From an uncultured Methanobrevibacter sp. (lineage in GTDB: Archaea; Methanobacteriota; Methanobacteria; Methanobacteriales; Methanobacteriaceae): 64,000 nt of DNA. The stretch covers positions 128,124-192,123 of the forward strand of contig CANQZY010000001.1 of assembly GCA_947628455.1 (NCBI GenBank). The letters run 5' to 3'. Position 1 is the stretch's first letter. Each line of letters begins with the position of its first letter. The notes beneath the pieces were generated by a model. That model saw only the letters and a program-made list of their open reading frames with translations, made no database searches and was not told the DNA's origin. The translations under genes and the position numbers were made by a program. Shown here piece by piece: positions 57,395 to 64,000 of the stretch.

Positions 57395-58126
57395 ATGAAG
57401 ATGATTTTAGATGAAAGAGGTAAAAAATATCTTATTTCTGGAATTGAAGAATTTCAAAGTGATTTAGGGATTATAACAGAAGAACAAATAGCTAATGCTA
57501 AAATTGGCGATGAAATTAAAAGTCATCTAAATCATTCTTTTAAAATAATGAAACCTAATGTTAATGATTTCATTGATTTAATGGAAAGAAAATGTTCTAT
57601 TTTAATTCAAAAAGATATTGGAACAGTTTTAGCACATACAGGCTTAGGATCTGGTGATAAGGTTGTTGATGCAGGTACCGGTGCAGGAGCTATATCCTTA
57701 AATTTTGGAAATATAGTTGGAGATAAAGGCCAAGTCTATAGCTATGAAATACGGGAAGATTTTGCAGAAATTGCTTCAAGAAATATTAAAAATTTTGGAA
57801 TTAAAAATATCAAAATTAAAAATCAAGATATTAAAGAAGGAATTGATGAAAAAGATGTTGATTTAATCTTTTTAGATTTACCAAGACCTTTTGAAATATT
57901 TGAAGAAGCATATGACTCATTAAAATTAGGAGGTTGGTTAGCAGTATATTCTCCATACATTGATCAAGCAGAAATATCTTATAGAATAACTAAAAAATTA
58001 GGATTTTATAATATAAAAATTATAGAAACACTTCAAAGAAATTTAGAAGTGAGACCACAAGGTGTAAGACCACAAACAAGAATGGTTGGTCATAGCGGAT
58101 ATCTACTTTTTGCAAGAAAATTATAA
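57395..58126 (+). CDS. trmI: tRNA (adenine-N1)-methyltransferase TrmI
   Basis: About 243 residues; a class I methyltransferase that makes m1A at tRNA positions 57/58. An N-terminal beta domain is followed by the SAM site VVDAGTGAGAISLNFGNIVG, then QVYSYEIREDFAEIASRNI and the catalytic DLIFLDLPRP segment. The late RNLEVRPQGVRPQTRMVGH block is characteristic of the TrmI family. ATG 57395 is preferred over GTG 57386, which directly abuts the htpX stop. Transcription is probably shared with htpX. It is convergent with leuS. Confidence 0.94.
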   Translation: MKMILDERGKKYLISGIEEFQSDLGIITEEQIANAKIGDEIKSHLNHSFKIMKPNVNDFIDLMERKCSILIQKDIGTVLAHTGLGSGDKVVDAGTGAGAISLNFGNIVGDKGQVYSYEIREDFAEIASRNIKNFGIKNIKIKNQDIKEGIDEKDVDLIFLDLPRPFEIFEEAYDSLKLGGWLAVYSPYIDQAEISYRITKKLGFYNIKIIETLQRNLEVRPQGVRPQTRMVGHSGYLLFARKL

Positions 58127-58157
58127 AAAAAAATAAAATTTAATATTTATTTTTATT

Positions 58158-61010
58158 TTATTCTATAAAAATAGCTGGTTTATACGGAATTGCATTTTTA
58201 AATTTATTTTGAGGATCATAATCTCTATCTGTATGAATTATTACTTCTTTACCACTTTCATTTGAAATATAATCAATAGCATCATTTAATATTTGCTCTT
58301 CATTAATTTTTCCAATATAATGTGTTTTTGTCATTTCACGACCAATTTTTTTAGCAACAACAGCTATTTCTTTTTTATCATCATGAATATTCGCTTTAAT
58401 AGATTTTCCAATAATTTGACCAATATCAGGTTTTCCAATATTGTCCGCTATCTTATATAAATCCCATTTCCAATCAGGAGCAAGATAAATATGTATTTTT
58501 TTGGTATTTCCTTTTACTATATTTTGAATTTGAGATATATCTTTGATAATATTTTCAACAATATATTCTGAACGTTCAATTTTTTCACTTATAAGATTTT
58601 CATTGTATTTTGGCCATTCTGCGTTAAAAACAAATCCATCTCCACCATATTGTTCCCATAATTCTTCTGAAGTATATGGAATAAAAGGCGCTAAAAGTCT
58701 AATCCATGATTCTAAAACAGTTGATAGAACATATATTACATCGGGGTCTTGATTTTCAATTAATTGATTCACTCGATACATATAGTGATCTATATCTTTT
58801 TTAAGTAAGAATAATGCTTCTTGAAGAGCTTTTCTTGTTTGAAAAACTTCTAAAGCTTCGGTAGCTTCTTTAATATGTTTATTTAATTGTGAGATCATCC
58901 ACAAATCAATAGTTCTTGAAAGATTCACTTCTTCAATATTACTTAAATTTAAAAATGAACCTTTAATTTCTTCCACTCTAGATGCAAATTTTTTAAACCA
59001 TTCTAATTTTCTTTTAGTTCCAAGAACTTCTTTTTCTCTCCAATCAAAATCTTGCCATGGCTCTGCAGAAGCCATTAAAAATAGTCTTACAACATCAGCC
59101 CCATATTGATCAATAGCATCTTTTAAAAGAATAACATTTCCTTTAGAAGAAGACATTTTATTACCTTCAAGCAATCCCATACCAAATATAACAGTTCCTT
59201 TAGGCCATTTTTCAGGAGGATAAATTGCACTATGATGGAACATTAAAAAACTTAAATGATTACCCACTAAATCTTTAGCAGACAATCTCCAGTCAAGAGG
59301 ATACCAATAGTTAAATTCTGCTTGAATTTCATCTACAAGTTCTCTATTTACTAGAATATCATTACTATCAATATTTAAAAGAACTTTATCAAAAAATGCA
59401 TCATTTAAAAGTTCAGGATCAATATCCCTTAAAAATTTAGCTATCGTATAATAAGACATGTAAATTGTAGAATCAGTTAAAGGTTCTATTAACCATTGAT
59501 TATCCCAAGGAAGTTTAGTTCCTAGACCTACATTTCTAGAACAAGCCCAATCATCTAACCAATTAATATAATATTCAAAATTATTTCTAATTTCAGTTGG
59601 AATAATAGTTTCTCCTTTAAGAACTTTCAATGTTTTTTCTTTCCATTCAGGATCAGAATATTTCATAAACCATTGATTATCCATTATTTTAATAACACAA
59701 CGTTCACCACATCTACAAATCACAGGCCTTTCAGCAAAATCATACATTATGGTTGCAGTATTATCTTCTATCATTTGTTTTTTAAAGCTTTCACGAGATT
59801 CTCTAACACTAATTCCTCCAAAAACAGGAATGTTATCACTAATTTTACCTTTACTAAATTCTAACTTATATAACTCATTTGTAGCTTCTTGAAGTTTAGG
59901 ATCTTCTTGATTAGTAATTTCTAGTTTTTCAATAATTTCAGCAGCAGGAATTTTTCCATATCCTTTTACATTACAAACATTAATAGGTTCAATATCTTTA
60001 ACAATATTACCTAATTCATATTTATCTATTAATTCAGAATTATTTTTTAAATCTAAAAGAGCAATATAATCTGCAGGTGCATCAGCAGGTTCTGAAAATA
60101 CTATTCCGCTTCCATATTCCCCATCAACAAAACTAGCTGGCAAAATAGGAATTTTTTTACCTGTAAATGGATTTTCTACATATTCCCCAATTAAGCCTTC
60201 TGGTTTAATTTCTTTAATAATTTTTAAATCTTTAATTTGATTTTTTAAATTATGATGGGCATCTTTACTAATGACCCATTTTTCACCATTTGCATTAACT
60301 TGAACATATTCAATATTTGGATTTAACCATATATTAGTTGCTCCAATAATTGTTTCTGGTCTTAAAGTAGCTGTTACAAGAATTTCGTTATCATGTTTAA
60401 ATTTAATAAGTGTTAATTCATTAACTTCTATTCCCTCTCCTTCTAAAAGATCGTGATCTCCAACAGGATTTTTATCTCTAGGACAATATTTAACAGGATG
60501 TTTTCCTTTTTTAATTAATCCTTTATCTTTAAGTTTTTTAATTTGCCATTCGATAAATTTTTTATATGTGGGATCTATAGTTTTAAATTCTCTTCTCCAG
60601 TCAATAGAGAATCCCATATCATGCATTACGTTGTGATATTCATTACTGAAGTATCTGACAATATATTCAGGATCTTCCATTTTTATTAATTTCTCTTTAG
60701 GGACTTTATGGACATTTTCATATAAATCTAGAGTCCATGGATCCTTTCTTTGGATTCTACTAGCTATTCCAATAACTGGAGCGCCGGTTACATGCCAAGC
60801 CATTGGGAATAAAACATTATATCCTTCCATTCTTTTAAATCTTGCATAAACATCAGGAACAGTATATGTACGACCATGTCCAATATGCATCGCACCACTA
60901 GGATAAGGAAATGCTACAGTTATAAATAATTTTTCTTTTTCATTGGGATTTGACTCGAATAATTTTTCATTGTCCCATTTTTCTTGCCATTTTTTTTCTA
61001 TATCTTTCAC
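58158..61010 (-). CDS. leuS: leucyl-tRNA synthetase (archaeal type)
   Basis: A 950-residue class I synthetase. HIGH lies in [16 protein letters not shown], an editing CP1 domain spans about 200-430, and the KMSKS equivalent is [13 protein letters not shown]. Long C-terminal anticodon-binding and archaea-specific extension domains follow. Zinc-ligand-like CRCGERC is present in the middle. The start is GTG 61010, with GGTGAT at proper distance. nadE lies directly upstream on the same strand, and trmI is convergent. Length fits the archaeal/eukaryotic LeuRS class. Confidence 0.97.
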   Translation of the reverse strand: MKDIEKKWQEKWDNEKLFESNPNEKEKLFITVAFPYPSGAMHIGHGRTYTVPDVYARFKRMEGYNVLFPMAWHVTGAPVIGIASRIQRKDPWTLDLYENVHKVPKEKLIKMEDPEYIVRYFSNEYHNVMHDMGFSIDWRREFKTIDPTYKKFIEWQIKKLKDKGLIKKGKHPVKYCPRDKNPVGDHDLLEGEGIEVNELTLIKFKHDNEILVTATLRPETIIGATNIWLNPNIEYVQVNANGEKWVISKDAHHNLKNQIKDLKIIKEIKPEGLIGEYVENPFTGKKIPILPASFVDGEYGSGIVFSEPADAPADYIALLDLKNNSELIDKYELGNIVKDIEPINVCNVKGYGKIPAAEIIEKLEITNQEDPKLQEATNELYKLEFSKGKISDNIPVFGGISVRESRESFKKQMIEDNTATIMYDFAERPVICRCGERCVIKIMDNQWFMKYSDPEWKEKTLKVLKGETIIPTEIRNNFEYYINWLDDWACSRNVGLGTKLPWDNQWLIEPLTDSTIYMSYYTIAKFLRDIDPELLNDAFFDKVLLNIDSNDILVNRELVDEIQAEFNYWYPLDWRLSAKDLVGNHLSFLMFHHSAIYPPEKWPKGTVIFGMGLLEGNKMSSSKGNVILLKDAIDQYGADVVRLFLMASAEPWQDFDWREKEVLGTKRKLEWFKKFASRVEEIKGSFLNLSNIEEVNLSRTIDLWMISQLNKHIKEATEALEVFQTRKALQEALFLLKKDIDHYMYRVNQLIENQDPDVIYVLSTVLESWIRLLAPFIPYTSEELWEQYGGDGFVFNAEWPKYNENLISEKIERSEYIVENIIKDISQIQNIVKGNTKKIHIYLAPDWKWDLYKIADNIGKPDIGQIIGKSIKANIHDDKKEIAVVAKKIGREMTKTHYIGKINEEQILNDAIDYISNESGKEVIIHTDRDYDPQNKFKNAIPYKPAIFIE

Positions 61011-61036
61011 TAAATCACCGTATAATATATATTCTT

Positions 61037-61819
61037 TTATTCTGGAGTTGGTGGAAGTTGTAGTTTATGAGCATTTTTTTGAACTTTTCTAATAATCCTT
61101 TCAACTTCTTGTTTAGAAATTCCAATTTCTTTAGAGATGTATTCAGAGTCTTTTTTTAAATCAATATAAAGGTAAAGAATTCTATCTAAAATCTCATAAG
61201 GCATTCCTATTTCTTTTTCATCATTTTGATTTTCCCATAATCCTGCACGAGGTGTTTTATTAAGGATATAGTTAGGAACTTTAATATATTTAGCTAATTG
61301 TTTTACTTCACTTTTATACAATTTACCTATTGGTTCCATGTCACATGCACCATCGCCATGTTTTGTAAAGTAACCGATTAGTAATTCGCTTTTATTTCCT
61401 GTCCCCCCCACAATATAATTCATTTCGTTTGCATAATAGTAGATAATGGCCATTCTTATTCTTGCTTTTAAATTTCCGATAGCTAATTTAGAAGCTTTTC
61501 CTTCAGTATTTGTAACTACTAAAAATCTATTTAAAATACTATCAATGGCTATTTCTTTATAGTCAATTTCAAGTAATTGTGCAATATCGATACCGTGAAC
61601 TTTGTCTTCTGTTGGTGTTGTTGTTGATGGTAGTATTACACCAAATACATTTTTTTTCCCTATTGCTTCAGTAGATAGAAACGCTGTTACTGTTGAATCA
61701 ATCCCTCCGCTTAATCCAACTATGATTCCATTAGCATTAGCTTCGCTGACTTTGTTTTTAATAAATTTAATAATATTCTGTTTTGTAATCTCAGCATCTA
61801 TCTTTGGAATTTTTGTCAT
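61037..61819 (-). CDS. nadE: NAD+ synthase (ammonia-dependent)
   Basis: NadE amidates nicotinate adenine dinucleotide to NAD using ATP. The 260-residue protein has the PP-loop [14 protein letters not shown] near residue 40, then [51 protein letters not shown] and the late [13 protein letters not shown] loop. There is no glutaminase domain, so ammonia is the nitrogen source. ATG 61819 is chosen over an upstream GTG because the CGTGATT stretch is the ribosome site. It is followed by leuS 27 bases later. Divergent from the Get3-like ATPase. Confidence 0.96.
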   Translation of the reverse strand: MTKIPKIDAEITKQNIIKFIKNKVSEANANGIIVGLSGGIDSTVTAFLSTEAIGKKNVFGVILPSTTTPTEDKVHGIDIAQLLEIDYKEIAIDSILNRFLVVTNTEGKASKLAIGNLKARIRMAIIYYYANEMNYIVGGTGNKSELLIGYFTKHGDGACDMEPIGKLYKSEVKQLAKYIKVPNYILNKTPRAGLWENQNDEKEIGMPYEILDRILYLYIDLKKDSEYISKEIGISKQEVERIIRKVQKNAHKLQLPPTPE

Positions 61820-61986
61820 TTTAATCACGTAAATTTTTTATATTAATATTAGATATAATTTTTTTTATTAATATAGATAATGTATATAAATTTAATTTAT
61901 TCAGGATAATTTTTATATAGTTAAAATATTAAATTAACAATCAGTTATTAAAAAGAAAATACTTTTATTAAATGGAGGGTTATTAA

Positions 61987-62994
<1,008 letters not shown>

Positions 62995-63063
62995 CTAATT
63001 TAGATATATTTTAATTATTGATTAAAATAAAATAATATTCTTTTTTTTTAATAGAGTGATATT

Positions 63064-63699
63064 TTATAGTATCATTATACACATATATGTAAGTTCGATA
63101 TTTGCAATTTCTTTTAGAGTGGTGTGAATAATTTTTTCATCGTCATAGCTAAGGCGTTCGCATATAATAACTTTTCTGTCGGGGGATATTCCATTATCAA
63201 TTAGAAATTTGGCCATATCCTTGACTTTTTTAGATGGTAATGCAATAGTAGTTTTATTATTATTAATAATTTTAAGAATATCTCCAATATTTTCTCTACC
63301 ATGAAATGTGGTTATATTACAGTTATCCCATTGTAAATGGTTTTTAGCAGCAGCTAATTGTATAGAACTTATTCCGGGAATAACTTCAATATTTTCTAGC
63401 GGATATTTTTTTTTATTTGCTATTTTTAAAACAGAGTTTAAAATTCCAGAAAATCCAGGGTCTCCAGTTGATAAGATAGCTACATTTTGACCATTTATAG
63501 CTAAATCAATACCTTCTTCTATTTTTTTCATTAAATTTTTTGCGTTAAATGGAAGTTTATGGTCTATATTTTCAAATAGTTCAATTGTTCTTTCACTTCC
63601 AATAATAATATTGGCATTTTCAACGGTTTTTATGGCTTTTTTAGTAAGGTATTCTTTAGATCCAGGTCCTGTTCCAACAATATGAATTTTTGATTTCAT
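63064..63699 (-). CDS. cbiE: cobalt-precorrin-7 (C5)-methyltransferase (CbiE)
   Basis: A 211-residue SAM-dependent methyltransferase that adds the C5 methyl during corrin synthesis. It starts IHIVGTGPGSKEYLT, where GxGPG is the SAM-binding loop of the precorrin methyltransferase family. It has LSTGDPGFSG, VIPGISSIQLAAAK and FHGREN. There is no CbiT domain, so the C15 methyltransferase is encoded elsewhere. The gene starts one base before the stop of the upstream membrane gene at the right edge. cbiC lies at 39 kb, so corrinoid genes are scattered in this genome. Confidence 0.94.
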   Translation of the reverse strand: MKSKIHIVGTGPGSKEYLTKKAIKTVENANIIIGSERTIELFENIDHKLPFNAKNLMKKIEEGIDLAINGQNVAILSTGDPGFSGILNSVLKIANKKKYPLENIEVIPGISSIQLAAAKNHLQWDNCNITTFHGRENIGDILKIINNNKTTIALPSKKVKDMAKFLIDNGISPDRKVIICERLSYDDEKIIHTTLKEIANIELTYMCIMIL

Positions 63700-63700
63700 T

Positions 63701-64000
63701 TTATTTTCCTTTTAATATTTTTAATTGATTTTTTAAAAGTTTGTATATTGATTTTGCACCTACTAATTTATCGGGTACTTTCCAATAGGATGGATATAAT
63801 ATGAATGGTTTGGTTTGTGTTCCTCCAAGTCCTCCATGACTTCCTATTAATTCTTCAAATGCACAGATTTCTTCTGTTTGAGGATCATAAAAACTATTTA
63901 CTAAAATATCAGGCATATCTTTAAATTTATCATGTCTTTTTAGATGTTTTGCTGCTCTTTCACCATAATTTTTTAGAGGATTTTTACCTTTTACTTCATC
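63701..64000 (-). CDS. Alkaline-phosphatase-superfamily membrane protein (phage-holin-family annotated), C-terminal part, partial
   Basis: The frame is open to the right edge, so only the last ~99 codons are present. The conserved block LVNSFYDPQTEEICAFEELI, followed by GSHGGLGGTQTKPFILYPSY, matches the C-terminal end of a large membrane protein family. Its members combine several membrane helices with an alkaline-phosphatase-like domain and are often annotated as phage holin family proteins. The GSHGG motif likely provides a metal or active-site histidine. Function is unknown. It lies one base upstream of cbiE, suggesting a common transcript. Confidence 0.75.
   Translation of the reverse strand, partial: DEVKGKNPLKNYGERAAKHLKRHDKFKDMPDILVNSFYDPQTEEICAFEELIGSHGGLGGTQTKPFILYPSYWKVPDKLVGAKSIYKLLKNQLKILKGK

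Noticed and set aside
61602-61832. Plus-strand frame opposite the start of nadE
   Set aside because: It is antisense to the clear NAD synthase PP-loop region and has no ribosome site.

Overview
The window comes from a very AT-rich archaeal chromosome. It is almost certainly a hydrogenotrophic methanogen of the order Methanobacteriales, most likely Methanobrevibacter or a close relative. The markers are a free-standing hdrA, mtd, a methanogenesis marker 12 protein, the F430-type a,c-diamide synthase, a fused Fae-Hps, an archaeal histone, Alba, archaeal RFC, Hef, Kae1-Bud32, and two tandem Mur-type ligases of the kind used for pseudomurein. Ribosome binding sites are mostly of the GGTGA/GGAGG type, and TTG and GTG starts are common. 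Gene assignments rest on recognisable motifs and lengths; no database search was possible.

Layout. 1-10 kb: a partial DUF1786-like gene overlapping a PHP gene, Alba, ilvD-hisD, a MurJ/Wzx-like flippase, a ModE-type regulator, a small 2[4Fe-4S] ferredoxin with no normal start codon, hisB, mtd, tRNA-Val(UAC) and an AEC transporter. 10-20 kb: hdrA, argF, the histone gene plus a 48-residue ORF, surE, a membrane-anchored Mrr-like protein, a Wzy-like membrane protein overlapping cfbB, and thrS. 20-30 kb: fae-hps with a zinc-ribbon gene, a coiled-coil protein, an iron-sulfur flavoprotein, ilvC, marker 12, an LSm protein, ilvE, uppP, cobT and thyA. 30-42 kb: a same-strand series of kae1-bud32, an XTP pyrophosphatase, rps15, a DHH (RecJ-like) nuclease and an aconitase X protein, then on the minus strand argS, signal peptidase, hemL-cbiC, a HI0933-like flavoprotein and aspS. 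42-56 kb: two Mur ligases, hef, then a minus-strand run of hisS, hisI, a PIN-ATPase-KH protein and a TIM-barrel protein; aroE with an unknown gene; rfcS-rfcL. 56-64 kb: htpX with an EF-hand-like loop, trmI, leuS, nadE, a Get3/ArsA ATPase, cbiE and a partial membrane protein at the right edge.

How the genes work together. Energy metabolism is represented by hdrA, mtd and cfbB (coenzyme F430). hemL, cbiC, cbiE and cobT serve tetrapyrrole and corrinoid synthesis. ilvC, ilvD, ilvE, hisB, hisD, hisI, argF and aroE are amino-acid biosynthesis genes, scattered rather than gathered in operons. uppP, the two Mur ligases and possibly the flippase and Wzy-like protein belong to cell-envelope synthesis. 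Replication and repair are represented by RFC, Hef and the DHH nuclease.

The window is mainly core genome. I saw no insertion sequence, prophage, CRISPR array or defence island. The most unusual observations are the ferredoxin without a normal start codon, the EF-hand-like loop in HtpX, the four-cysteine insertion in the second Mur ligase, several genes that look leaderless, and a few inverted repeats in promoter regions.
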